Shown here piece after piece: positions 30,122-38,634 of a stretch of DNA of 64,000 bases (position 1 is the first letter of the stretch; each line of letters starts with the position of its first letter). The position numbers and the translations under genes are program-made. Under the pieces are notes generated by a model. It made no database searches and was not told where the DNA came from. It saw only the letters and a program-made list of their open reading frames with translations. Source of the DNA: an uncultured Roseibium sp. (GTDB lineage: Bacteria; Pseudomonadota; Alphaproteobacteria; Rhizobiales; Stappiaceae); the NCBI RefSeq assembly GCF_947494555.1, contig NZ_CANLVF010000001.1:1364001-1428000 (forward strand). Direction: 5' to 3'.

Positions 30122-31123
30122 ATGGCCAAGCCGGATTTAAGTGAATTTGTCGCCGCAAAAATCGCTGACGGACATGTCGGCGTAGACGATGTCATAAACC
30201 TGCGCCGCTTTGTCTACGCGGACATGGCAGTGTCGCTTGAGGAAGGTGCTGCATTGTTCCGACTGAACAATGCCGGTCTGTCTTACGCGGCAACCTGGTA
30301 CGAACTGTTTCCGGAAGCGATCGCCGATATCCTGGTCAATCAGGTACGCCCGGAAGGGTATGTTTCTGAAGAGAATGCGGACTGGTTGATCGGTCAGATC
30401 ACTGCCGACGGCCATGTCTGCAGTCGGACGGAACTCGACGCTGTTCTCTTTGTTCTTGAAAAGGCGCGCGAAGCGCCGGAGCGTCTGGAACATTTTGCCC
30501 TCAAGTGCGTTGCCGATGCCGTGATTTCCGGAAAAGGGGCGACAAGAGCCGGCAATGAGCTGAAACCGGGCGTGGTATCAGACGGCGAAGTCGAAATTCT
30601 GCGCCGCGTCCTTTATGCCGGTGCCGGCTGTGGCGGGATTGCCATTTCAAGGGCCGAAGCCGAGATCCTTTTCGATCTGAACGACGCGACTGTTGAAGCT
30701 GAGAATGCAGCTTCCTGGTCCGAACTCTTTTCGAAGGCCATTGCAAACCATCTGATGGCCATGTCCGGTTTCACACCGCCGCCGCGCGAGATTGCGCTCG
30801 CGCGCGAGGATTGGCTCAGCCAGCCCGGCGGTTACGAAGGCGGTCTTGGCGGCTTCTTCAGAAAGATGATCAGCGGCGGCGTCAGCGGTATCCGGGACGC
30901 TTATGCGGACAAGACCGATCCATTCGCAGCAAGGGGAGCTGTCATGGAAACCGAGATCACCCTGAACGAAGTCGTGACTGAAGACGAGGCCGGCTGGCTG
31001 GTGGACCGGATTGGCCGCGACGGTGTTCTGCATGAGAACGAAAAGGCTCTCCTGCGGTTTATCCGCGACGAAAGCCCCAACATTCATCCGGCGCTGCGTC
31101 CGCTGTTGGACAAGGCGGTTTAA
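30122..31123 (+). CDS. Hypothetical protein with duplicated helical units
   Basis: 333 residues, no signal peptide or membrane helix. Two related stretches are visible: 'LRRFVYADMAVSLEEGAALFRLNN.....WYELFPEAIADILV' (about residues 28-80) and 'LRRVLYAGAGCGGIAISRAEAEILFDLNDATVEAENAASWSELFSKAIANHLM' (about 157-210), and a short motif I-x-x-DG-x-V/L recurs near residues 15, 110 and 303. This suggests tandem helical domains from duplication. No catalytic motif or known family recognised. Monocistronic; the following YceI gene is convergent. Confidence 0.8.
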   Translation: MAKPDLSEFVAAKIADGHVGVDDVINLRRFVYADMAVSLEEGAALFRLNNAGLSYAATWYELFPEAIADILVNQVRPEGYVSEENADWLIGQITADGHVCSRTELDAVLFVLEKAREAPERLEHFALKCVADAVISGKGATRAGNELKPGVVSDGEVEILRRVLYAGAGCGGIAISRAEAEILFDLNDATVEAENAASWSELFSKAIANHLMAMSGFTPPPREIALAREDWLSQPGGYEGGLGGFFRKMISGGVSGIRDAYADKTDPFAARGAVMETEITLNEVVTEDEAGWLVDRIGRDGVLHENEKALLRFIRDESPNIHPALRPLLDKAV

Positions 31124-31141
31124 CCCGGACCTTGGAGCCGG

Positions 31142-31729
31142 TCAATTTTCAACGCGCATGGCTTCGGTTTCGATGATCACCTGGACGTCGTCACCGACAA
31201 AGCCGTTTTCAACGGCATAGTTCATGCCGAAAGCACTGCGCTGCACCGTGCCGCTTGCGCTGATCCCCAAGGTGAAGCGCCCGTGGCCAAACGGATATTT
31301 GGCCGCCTTGTTGAGAATGACATCCAGAACGAGCGGTTGTGTCTGATCGAGAAGTGTCAGATTGCCTTCAACCGTGCCGGTGGTGTCGCTCGTGGCTGTG
31401 CCGACCTGTGCCGTAAATGTCATGACCGGGTAATTCTCAACATCCAGGAAGTCCTTGTTGCGGACGTGAGTGTCCCTGGCTTCATTGAAGGATTCCACGC
31501 TTGCGGTCTTGACCGTGATTTCAAGGTCGGACAGCTCCCTGGTCTCCATGTCGTAGGTAAAGCCGCCTTCGAAATCGAGGAAGACGCCAAGGGTGTCGGC
31601 GTATCCAATATGATCGACCATGAAGGCAATCGTGGTGTGTGTCGGGTCAATCTCGTAGCGATGGGGTTCGGCTGCCACCTGTGTCGCGGCAAGGGTCAAT
31701 GCGGCTGCGCCTGTGAGGAAGCGGATCAT
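31142..31729 (-). CDS. YceI family periplasmic protein
   Basis: 195 residues. MIRFLTGAAALTLAATQVAAEP is a signal peptide; the mature part YEIDPTHTTIAFMVDHIGYADTLGVFLDFEGGFTYD...ETRELSDLEITVKTASVESFNEARDTHVRNKDFLDVENYPVMTF is the YceI lipocalin-like beta-barrel fold, binding polyisoprenoids or similar amphiphiles. ATG at 31729 is preferred because GAGG stands seven bases before it; 31738 and 31753 are alternatives. It is the distal gene of the minus-strand run opposite the LysR at 34315. Confidence 0.92.
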   Translation of the reverse strand: MIRFLTGAAALTLAATQVAAEPHRYEIDPTHTTIAFMVDHIGYADTLGVFLDFEGGFTYDMETRELSDLEITVKTASVESFNEARDTHVRNKDFLDVENYPVMTFTAQVGTATSDTTGTVEGNLTLLDQTQPLVLDVILNKAAKYPFGHGRFTLGISASGTVQRSAFGMNYAVENGFVGDDVQVIIETEAMRVEN

Positions 31730-31819
31730 GTCTGGCCTCATGCTCTGGGTCATAACGTGTCGGAACCAAAGTGAAAGCTAGCGCGGGCGTCAGGCCAGGC
31801 AACAGCGATCGCCGGACAG

Positions 31820-32200
31820 TTATTCGTCAATGCGGAAATCAACGTGAATGTGATTGCCGTCCGGGTCCCAGACGTTAAATGCAACAAGGTTTACGGCCGC
31901 AATTTCGGACTTGCGAAACTCTACACCCTGTTCCTGAAGCCGGTTTTCGAACTCTTTCGCCCCGTTTGCAGAAAAGGCAAAATGCTCAAGCTTCAATTCG
32001 ACCTCGGATCCCGTGCCCGCCTCGCCCTCAATGCCGACAAGATGCACAAATGCCGTGTCGCCCGCATAGAGCCAGGCGCCGGGAAAGGGAAAGTCTGGCC
32101 TTGGGCCGAGAACAAGACCGAGCACGTCCTGATACCAGGAGATCATGGCGTCGAGCTGCGTGGTGCGCAGGTTGACATGATTGAGTTGAGTTATCTGCAT
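31820..32200 (-). CDS. VOC family protein (glyoxalase/dioxygenase-like)
   Basis: 126 residues: 'QITQLNHVNLRTTQLDAMISWYQDVLGLVLGPRPDF' and 'ELKLEHFAFSANGAKEFENRLQEQGVEF...NVWDPDGNHIHVDF' form the paired beta-alpha-beta-beta-beta modules, with metal-site candidates His (LNHV), His (LEHF) and Asp/Glu at the end. AGGAG precedes the ATG at 32200. It starts 15 bases after the thioredoxin-like gene stop. Specific substrate unknown. Confidence 0.9.
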   Translation of the reverse strand: MQITQLNHVNLRTTQLDAMISWYQDVLGLVLGPRPDFPFPGAWLYAGDTAFVHLVGIEGEAGTGSEVELKLEHFAFSANGAKEFENRLQEQGVEFRKSEIAAVNLVAFNVWDPDGNHIHVDFRIDE

Positions 32201-32214
32201 ATTGGCCTGATCTC

Positions 32215-32766
32215 CTATTTCCACTTGATAGAGCAACCGATCGAAGGGATCTGATCTTCAGGACCCTTTCCGGTTTCCGCGATCTGTTTCATGGCTTCGA
32301 AAAGGTCCCGGCGCAAGTCGGCAGGGGACGATCCCATGCGCGTCGCATCCAGGCGGCCGCGGTATTGCAGTTGCAGATCCTTGTTAAAACCAAAGAAATC
32401 CGGCGTGCAGACGGCGTCGTAGTCCGTCGCGACGGTCTGGTCCGCGTCATGCAGGTAGGGGAAAGGGAAAGCATGCTTTTGCGCCATCAACTGCATGTTT
32501 TCGAAACTGTCGGCGGGATAGGAAACATGGTCGTTGGAGCAGATGGCAACAACGCCGATCCCGTGTTCCTTCATGTCGTGGGCGTCGCGGATGATCTTGT
32601 CCATAATGGCCAGCACGAACGGGCAGTGGTTGCAGATGAACATCACCAGAGTGCTCTGGTCGCCGGCAACGTCAGTCAGACTGTAGCTGCTGCCGTCCGT
32701 TCCAGGCAGGCTGAAGTGAGGGGCCTGCCAGCCGAAGTCGCAGACGGGTGGTTGAAGTGCGGCCAT
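32215..32766 (-). CDS. Thioredoxin-like (AhpC/TSA-type) redox protein
   Basis: 183 residues. 'APHFSLPGTDGSSYSLTDVAGDQSTLVMFICNHCPFVLAIMDKI' has the peroxiredoxin/thioredoxin fold with a single Cys in NHCPFV where a CxxC is usual, plus VCTPDFFGFNKDLQLQYRG further on. This pattern is that of the bacterial redoxin-like proteins with one cysteine, presumed thiol oxidoreductases or peroxidases. GGAG lies eight bases before the ATG. It is in the minus-strand run between the VOC and the quinone-reductase-like genes. Confidence 0.9.
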   Translation of the reverse strand: MAALQPPVCDFGWQAPHFSLPGTDGSSYSLTDVAGDQSTLVMFICNHCPFVLAIMDKIIRDAHDMKEHGIGVVAICSNDHVSYPADSFENMQLMAQKHAFPFPYLHDADQTVATDYDAVCTPDFFGFNKDLQLQYRGRLDATRMGSSPADLRRDLFEAMKQIAETGKGPEDQIPSIGCSIKWK

Positions 32767-32837
32767 GGAAAAATCTCCGGGGATGTGGACGATGGCGGTT
32801 TGGCAAGGCGCAGCCGGTTCCCCGGCTGCGCAGGAGA

Positions 32838-33848
32838 TCAGAAGCCTTCTACCACGATCTTGCCCTTCGCGGTGCCGGTTTCGATAAGCGCATGTGCCTT
32901 GCGCATGTTTGCGGCGTTGATGGGGGCGAGCACGGTGTCGAGCGTTGTGCGGATGCGTCCGGCATCGATCTCACCGGCGACATAGGTCAAGAGCTTGTGC
33001 TGTTCGATCATGTCCGGGGTCTGGAACATGGCTCTTGCGAACATGAATTCCCAATGGAGGCTGGCTGCCTTCATTTTCATTTTTTCCATGGGCATCGGCA
33101 GACTGGTGTCGTCGATCGTGACGATACCACCTTCGGGCCGGATCAATTCGGCCGCCGTTTCCCAATGGCGCATGTCATTGAAGATGGCGATATGGTCAAC
33201 ATGTTCATGACCGAGAGCATGCACCTGCGCGACCATGTCTTCCCTGTGATTGATCACTTCATCGGCCCCGAGTTCCCGCACCCAGGCGGAGGTTTCCGGG
33301 CGCGAGGCCGTTGCGATGATCTTCAGACCGGCTGCTTTTGCCAGCTGAATACCGATCGAGCCGACACCGCCACCTGCACCGATGATAAGAATGCTCTCGC
33401 CCTTGTTGCCGCCGTCCCGGTCGATGCCGAGCCGATCAAAGAAGGATTCGTAAGCGGTCAGGGTGGTTAGAGGAAGCGCGGCGGCCTCGGCAAAACCGAG
33501 TGTTTTCGGCTTCAAACCGACGATGCGTTCATCGATCAGCTGGAACTCTGAATTCGAGCCGGACCGCGTGATGTCGCCGGCATAAAAAACTTCGTCTCCG
33601 GGTTTGAAGAGCGTGACATTTGGACCGACGGCTTCAACGACGCCGGCTGCGTCCCAACCGAGCACACGGGGTGTTTCTTCAACGGTGTCCTTCGGGGCCC
33701 GAACTTTTGTATCAACCGGGTTGACGGAAACCGCCTTCACGGCGACGACAAGATCACGGCCTTCCGGAACGGGCTTCGGGAGATCGACATCCAGGAAGGA
33801 GTTCGGATCGTCGATCGGCAAATAGTGAGTCAGCGCAACGGCTTTCAT
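32838..33848 (-). CDS. Quinone oxidoreductase-like zinc-type alcohol dehydrogenase
   Basis: 336 residues, medium-chain dehydrogenase/reductase fold: GroES-like domain at the N-terminus (VKAVSVNPVDTKVRA, LGWDAAGVVEAVGPNVTLFKPGDEVFYAGD) and a Rossmann domain with ILIIGAGGGVGSIGIQLAKAAGLKIIATASR. Catalytic zinc ligands are absent, so it is a zinc-less NADPH-dependent quinone or enone reductase type. Part of the LysR-linked minus-strand run. Confidence 0.92.
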   Translation of the reverse strand: MKAVALTHYLPIDDPNSFLDVDLPKPVPEGRDLVVAVKAVSVNPVDTKVRAPKDTVEETPRVLGWDAAGVVEAVGPNVTLFKPGDEVFYAGDITRSGSNSEFQLIDERIVGLKPKTLGFAEAAALPLTTLTAYESFFDRLGIDRDGGNKGESILIIGAGGGVGSIGIQLAKAAGLKIIATASRPETSAWVRELGADEVINHREDMVAQVHALGHEHVDHIAIFNDMRHWETAAELIRPEGGIVTIDDTSLPMPMEKMKMKAASLHWEFMFARAMFQTPDMIEQHKLLTYVAGEIDAGRIRTTLDTVLAPINAANMRKAHALIETGTAKGKIVVEGF

Positions 33849-33922
33849 GGATTTGTTTCCAGCTTGATTCAGGTAGGCGGCCCGTGTTTTTTCGCCAGGC
33901 GGGCCGCCGGAAAGGAAGTTCT

Positions 33923-34213
33923 TCAGCCGATCACGGTCATTTCGTTCAGTGTGAAATCTGCAACGGCACCTTCTGTGGCCTCCATATAGGCGGCCAGGTG
34001 TGGTGCGCTCATATGAGTCTGCCAGAGTTCACGGCTGTCCCAGTTTTCGTAGAACATGAAATGAGCCGGGTTTTCGTTGTCCTGGTGCAGGTCGTAATTG
34101 ATGCAGCCAGTTTCGGCGCGTGTGATGTCGATCAGTTTCAAGAGTTCGGACTTGACGAGTTCGACCTTGTCCGGATTGGCTTTGATATTTGCGACGATTG
34201 TGAGCTTGGCCAT
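33923..34213 (-). CDS. Putative quinol monooxygenase (ABM domain)
   Basis: 96 residues: 'LTIVANIKANPDKVELVKSELLKLIDITRAETGCINYDLHQDNENPAHFMFYENWDSRELWQTHMSAPHL' is the ABM/YgiN-type fold, small cofactor-free quinol monooxygenases. First gene of the minus-strand run (monooxygenase, quinone reductase-like, thioredoxin-like, VOC, YceI), 101 bases from the divergent LysR start; the set looks like a quinone or electrophile response. Confidence 0.9.
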   Translation of the reverse strand: MAKLTIVANIKANPDKVELVKSELLKLIDITRAETGCINYDLHQDNENPAHFMFYENWDSRELWQTHMSAPHLAAYMEATEGAVADFTLNEMTVIG

Positions 34214-34314
34214 GGGGTGGGTTCCTGTTTGATTTGCGATGGGAACTATCTAGCTGCTTGACGGTTTCGGATAAACAGGCAGAATTCAAAGAAACAATCC
34301 GGAAAATCCGTATA

Positions 34315-35205
34315 ATGCTTCTCGATAACATTTCTCTCTTTTTGCTGATCGTTGAAAAGGGCAGTCTGGCCGCCGCGGCGCGCGAGGCCGGGCTGTCGCC
34401 GACCACAGTTTCCGAGCGGCTGGCTGCGCTTGAAGCCCACTACGATGTTGTGCTGCTCAACCGGACAACCCGGTCGATCAGTCTGACGGAAGAGGGTCGC
34501 ACGCTCGTCGAAGGAGCACGCGCCGTTCTCGGCGAGGTCGAGGACTTGGACAGCCGTATTCGCTCAGGCGCGCAAACACTGTCCGGCCTGATCCGGATCA
34601 GCGCTCCCGAAGACATCGGGCGCAACATCATATCAGGTGCGATTGCAGACTTTCAGGCCAACCATCCCTCGATATCGATCGATCTGCATCTGTCGGACGG
34701 CTATGTCGATATCGTCGGGCTCGGGATCGATCTGGCGGTACGGTTCGGGGCGATCAGCGACAGTTCTCTCAGGGTCAAACACGTTGCTACCCGCAGGCGG
34801 ATCCTGTGCGCCTCACCAGCCTACCTTGAAAATCACAGCCCTCCGGAAACACCCGCGGACCTCAGGGACCACGTCTGCCTGATGATGCGGTTCGGTCAGA
34901 ATATCGACAACAGCTGGGAATTCAGGAAAGGGGACGTAAAGCACGTTGTCACTGTCACCGGCACCCTGATTGCCAATGACGGTGCGCTGGTGCGCGAATG
35001 GGCGCTGCAGGGCAGAGGCATTGCCTTGAAGTCCGAATTCGATTGCGCGGCGGATATCCGCGCCGGGCGTCTGATCCAGTTGCTCCGCGACTACGAGCCG
35101 CCTGGTTCACCACTGCAGATCCTGTTCCCGCCAAGCCGCGCTCAGCCCCGCCGGGTGCGTGCCTTTGCCGACCATCTGATCAAAGTCCTGCGGAGTGTCG
35201 AGTAG
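34315..35205 (+). CDS. LysR family transcriptional regulator
   Basis: 296 residues. 'LLDNISLFLLIVEKGSLAAAAREAGLSPTTVSERLAALEAHYDVVLLNRTTRSISLTEEG' is the winged helix; a LysR effector domain follows (LSGLIRISAPEDIGRNIISGAI; GIDLAVRFGAISDSSL). The residues FGAISDSSLRVKHVATRRRILCASPAYL mark the CrgA-like group. Start at 34315 by family alignment (an in-frame codon at 34234 lacks support). Divergent from the quinol-monooxygenase run, it likely regulates it. Confidence 0.92.
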   Translation: MLLDNISLFLLIVEKGSLAAAAREAGLSPTTVSERLAALEAHYDVVLLNRTTRSISLTEEGRTLVEGARAVLGEVEDLDSRIRSGAQTLSGLIRISAPEDIGRNIISGAIADFQANHPSISIDLHLSDGYVDIVGLGIDLAVRFGAISDSSLRVKHVATRRRILCASPAYLENHSPPETPADLRDHVCLMMRFGQNIDNSWEFRKGDVKHVVTVTGTLIANDGALVREWALQGRGIALKSEFDCAADIRAGRLIQLLRDYEPPGSPLQILFPPSRAQPRRVRAFADHLIKVLRSVE

Positions 35206-35207
35206 CA

Positions 35208-36131
35208 TCACACCTGCTTGCCTGGTGAGATCGTATCCGCTTTCCACCGTGAGCCGAACTCAGCTGCCAGATAATCGATCAGTGCGCGCACCCGCCGTGT
35301 GAGATGGCGGTTCGGCGGATAGAGTGCATAAACCCCGAAGGCGTCTGTTGCATGTTCGGGAAGCACATGTTCGAGCCGCCCGTCCACGAGAGCGTCCTCG
35401 ATTGCATAAAGGGGTGCGATTGTGATGCCGAGGCCGCCCATCGCCATGCGCGCCAGGGCGCCGGGAGAATTGGACCGGACGTTTCCGGTCAGGCGCAGCA
35501 CCTGTTCCTTCCCGCCTGAGTGAAACCGCCAGACATTCATTTCCGACTGGTTGTTGTCGACGAGGCATACATGGGTGCTCAATGCCCTTGGATCTTTCGG
35601 CCTGCCGTGGCGGTCGAGATAATCTGGAGATGCGCACAGGACAAGCGGCATGTCGGCAAGTTTGCGCGCCCGAAGGGACGAGTCTTTCAAGGCACCAATG
35701 CGGATCGCAAGATCCAGTCCTTCCTCCACAAGCGCCAGTCTGTTGTCGGTCAGCCGCATGTCGAGTTCAACATCCGGATGATCGCGCAGGAACGGCGCGA
35801 GAGCCTCGCAGAGCCGCGTGCTGCCGAAGCCTGTCGGCGCGGTTAGCCGGATAAGACCGGCAAGCGCGCCCTGACGTTCCTGCACCAGGGAATCGAGGTC
35901 ATCGAGCTGTTCCAGAATCGGACGGCAATGCTCCAGATAGGCCGCGCCGACATCCGTCAGCGAAACACTGCGCGTCGTGCGATTGAAAAGTTGCGTTCGA
36001 AGCTGGCTTTCCAGCTGCTGCACATATTTGCTGACGAGTTTCGTTGACAGCCCAAGCCGGCGCCCTGCGGCGGTGAAGGAGTTGTCCTGTGCGACGGCAA
36101 CAAACGCCCGCATCATTTCGATCTTGTCCAA
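35208..36131 (-). CDS. LysR family transcriptional regulator
   Basis: 307 residues, same CrgA-like group: 'MDKIEMMRAFVAVAQDNSFTAAGRRLGLSTKLVSKYVQQLESQLRTQLFNRTTRSVSLTDVG' then LAGLIRLTAPTGFGSTRLCEAL and GLDLAIRIGALKDSSLRARKLADMPLVLCASPDYL. Its stop is only two bases from the convergent LysR at 34315-35205, so the two sister regulators are back-to-tail. It is divergent from the glutathione transferase gene, with a palindrome at 36169-36185 close to its start. Confidence 0.93.
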   Translation of the reverse strand: MDKIEMMRAFVAVAQDNSFTAAGRRLGLSTKLVSKYVQQLESQLRTQLFNRTTRSVSLTDVGAAYLEHCRPILEQLDDLDSLVQERQGALAGLIRLTAPTGFGSTRLCEALAPFLRDHPDVELDMRLTDNRLALVEEGLDLAIRIGALKDSSLRARKLADMPLVLCASPDYLDRHGRPKDPRALSTHVCLVDNNQSEMNVWRFHSGGKEQVLRLTGNVRSNSPGALARMAMGGLGITIAPLYAIEDALVDGRLEHVLPEHATDAFGVYALYPPNRHLTRRVRALIDYLAAEFGSRWKADTISPGKQV

Positions 36132-36168
36132 GGTGCCTGCCTTTCAGCGCGAACAGAGCGTCCAAACT

Positions 36169-36185
36169 ATGTATGAATTGTACAT
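36169..36185. promoter_or_regulatory. Palindrome between lysR and glutathione transferase gene
   Basis: ATGTA (36169-36173), seven bases, TACAT (36181-36185). It lies 38 bases upstream of the lysR start, and the motif T-N11-A can be traced inside it, so a LysR-type operator is likely. It also lies about 120 bases upstream of the transferase gene. Confidence 0.5.
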
Positions 36186-36303
36186 AATAATTGAATAAAA
36201 AAGAAGATTATCCCCGTGCTTGTGAGGTGACATATTGCGTTCAGCGCACCGGGCCGGAGTTTCCGGTGCCACCGAGAGACCAGGACCTTAAGGGGAAACC
36301 GTC

Positions 36304-36924
36304 ATGTCCAACGCAATCCGCATTCACAATTTTCCGCTTTCCGGACACTGTCACCGGGTTGAACTGTTTGCCGGCCTTGCCGGTATCAATCACGAGCTCG
36401 TCTTCGTCGATCTCGCCGCAGGCGAGCACAAGAAGGAACCGTTCCTGTCGCTCAATCCGGCCGGCAAGGTTCCCGTCATTGAAGATGGTGATGTGGTCGT
36501 TGCCGATTCAAATGCGATCCTGGTCTACCTGGCTCGCAAATATGCACCGGATTGGATGTCGGGCGATCCGGTTGAAGAGGCGGAAATCCAGCGCTTTCTC
36601 TCGCTCGCAGCCAATGAAATCGCAAACGGACCTGCCGCTGCCCGGCTTGTGACCGTCTTCGGTGCAGAACTCGATACGGATAAGGCGAAGGCGATCTCTG
36701 GTTATGTATTCGGGATCCTGGAAGGCCATTTGGCAGACCGCGACTGGCTGGTTGGCCAGAAGCCGACCGTCGCCGATGTTGCGATTTACACCTACACGGC
36801 GCACGCACCGGAAGGGAATGTCTCCCTTGAGCCTTATCCGAACATTCGCAGCTACCTGAAGCGTGTTGAAGGATTGCCTGGCTTTGAAGCCATGCCGGCA
36901 ACGAAAGCCGGACTGGCTGCGTAA
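36304..36924 (+). CDS. Glutathione S-transferase family protein
   Basis: 206 residues. N-terminal thioredoxin-like domain (IRIHNFPLSGHCHRVELFAGLAGINHELVFVDLAAGEHKKEPFLSLNPAGKVPVIEDGDVVVADSNAILVYLARKY) with the GSH-binding VPVIED and ADSNAI segments, then the helical C-terminal domain with 'PTVADVAIYTYTAHAPEGNVSLEPYPNIRSYLKRVEGLPG'. AAGGGG is eight to ten bases before the ATG. It precedes the PNPOx/FNR fusion by 66 bases or less and lies opposite LysR: likely a detoxification unit. Confidence 0.94.
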   Translation: MSNAIRIHNFPLSGHCHRVELFAGLAGINHELVFVDLAAGEHKKEPFLSLNPAGKVPVIEDGDVVVADSNAILVYLARKYAPDWMSGDPVEEAEIQRFLSLAANEIANGPAAARLVTVFGAELDTDKAKAISGYVFGILEGHLADRDWLVGQKPTVADVAIYTYTAHAPEGNVSLEPYPNIRSYLKRVEGLPGFEAMPATKAGLAA

Positions 36925-36990
36925 GGCAGCGTTTTGACCGGACACGCACTGGCCGTGTCCGGCCACCTGTTAAAGAACGAGGATGGCAGC

Positions 36991-38634
36991 GTGAAACCGA
37001 TTGATCAGATGTCCGAGACTGTTTCACCGTTTCACGATGGTGAGCGCAGAGTGCAGGAGCGGCTGGGTGACTTTGGTGTCGAGCGCTGGGCGCGCGGTGC
37101 CATTCGCGATTTCATGCCTGACCAGCACCGTAACTTCTTTCAGGATCAACCTTTCATGATCGTGTCCGCACGTGATGAAAAGGGCAGACCCTGGGCGACT
37201 GTGCTTGAAGGACCTGTCGGGTTTGTGCGGTCGCCGGACCCGACCTCGCTGGAAATTTTGTCCGGACCGGTGGCGGGCGATGCTCTGGAAGGTTCCCTTT
37301 CGAAAGGAGCAGATATCGGTCTCGTTGGTATCGAACTCGCGACCCGCCGTCGTAACCGCGTGAACGGCAGGCTCGTTGGCGCTGACGACGATGGGCTCCG
37401 CTTTACAGTTGGCCAGTCCTTCGGAAACTGCCCGCAATATATCCGCTCGCGCGACTATTGGTGGAGCGATGAAGAACCAGCTGGAGTGGCAACGCGCAGC
37501 ACGGCGCTGAGCGATGCGCAACAGAACTGGATCAGAAGCGCAGACACGTTTTTCATCGGGTCCGGGTATGAAGGGCAGGGGCAAAACCGGTCCTTTGGCA
37601 TGGATGCCTCCCATCGCGGCGGCGAGCGCGGCTTTGTCGAAGTTGTCAGCGCGAGCAAAATCCGCTTTCCCGATTATGCCGGCAACAAGTTCTACAACAC
37701 GCTCGGTAACATCCTGCTTGACGGACGCGCGGGCTTTCTCTTTCTCGATTTTTCAACCGGAAGCCTGTTGCAGCTGACCGGCAAGGCATCGATCGACTTC
37801 GATTCTGAGGATGTCGCACGCTTTGCCGGTGCGCGTCAGCTTGTATCGCTGGAAATCGAGGAGATCGTGGAGATTTCCGGTGCGCTCAGGTTACGCTGGC
37901 AGGAGGACGGCAGCACTGCGCGTTCGCTTAGGCTTGTCGAAAAGACCTGGGAAAGCACCAATGTGACGTCCTTCGTGTTTGAGTCGCGCGACGGTGGCCC
38001 GCTTCCGGTGCACACGGCAGGGCAACACCTGCCGATCGAAATCATGATCCCACAGATCGACGCCAAGGTGCAGCGGACCTATTCCCTGTCTGGACCGCCG
38101 AATGAAAGCCGATACCGGATCTCGGTAAAGCGGGAAGCCGATGGTCTGGTTTCCAGGTTTCTTCATGACAAGCTTGAGGTTGGCGCCATGCTGGAGGCGC
38201 GTAAGCCCGCAGGCGATTTCGTCCTGCAGGAAGACCGCGGACCCGTGGTGCTTGTCAGCGCAGGCGTCGGCGTAACGCCAGTGCTGAGCATGCTGCATCA
38301 ACTTGTCGAAGAGAATGATGCGCGGGAGATCTGGTTCGTGCATGGTGCGCGTGATGGCGGTCATCATCCCTTTCGCGGCGAAGTCTCCGAACTCGTGAAA
38401 GGCAGGACAAACATCAGGACCTGCACCGTCTACAGCCGTCCGCATGCCGAGGATCTGCATGGCCGGGACTATCAGGAAAAGGGAAGGGTGTCGGCAGATT
38501 TGCTGGCCGGTCTGGTGTCAAACACCGATGCCGACTATTACCTCTGCGGTCCTGCAGGATTTCTCGCCGAGCTCAAATCCGGCCTTGAGGCACGCGGCGT
38601 TCGTGAAGACAAGATTCATGACGAGACGTTCTGA
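36991..38634 (+). CDS. PNPOx-like / ferredoxin reductase fusion protein
   Basis: About 547 residues. The N-terminal half (to about residue 280) is pyridoxamine-phosphate oxidase-like flavin-binding split barrel (GFVRSPDPTSLEILSGP, RRNRVNGRL, NCPQYI); the C-terminal half is a ferredoxin-NADP reductase-type module: FAD site RTYSLSGPP, KREADGLVSRFLHD, NAD(P) site VLVSAGVGVTPVLSMLHQL, ending LCGPAGFLAELKSGLEARGVREDKIHDETF. Many relatives carry a further [2Fe-2S] ferredoxin domain after this point; none is encoded here. GTG at 36991 has GAGGA upstream; ATG 37009 and TTG 36934 are alternatives. Confidence 0.85.
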   Translation: MKPIDQMSETVSPFHDGERRVQERLGDFGVERWARGAIRDFMPDQHRNFFQDQPFMIVSARDEKGRPWATVLEGPVGFVRSPDPTSLEILSGPVAGDALEGSLSKGADIGLVGIELATRRRNRVNGRLVGADDDGLRFTVGQSFGNCPQYIRSRDYWWSDEEPAGVATRSTALSDAQQNWIRSADTFFIGSGYEGQGQNRSFGMDASHRGGERGFVEVVSASKIRFPDYAGNKFYNTLGNILLDGRAGFLFLDFSTGSLLQLTGKASIDFDSEDVARFAGARQLVSLEIEEIVEISGALRLRWQEDGSTARSLRLVEKTWESTNVTSFVFESRDGGPLPVHTAGQHLPIEIMIPQIDAKVQRTYSLSGPPNESRYRISVKREADGLVSRFLHDKLEVGAMLEARKPAGDFVLQEDRGPVVLVSAGVGVTPVLSMLHQLVEENDAREIWFVHGARDGGHHPFRGEVSELVKGRTNIRTCTVYSRPHAEDLHGRDYQEKGRVSADLLAGLVSNTDADYYLCGPAGFLAELKSGLEARGVREDKIHDETF

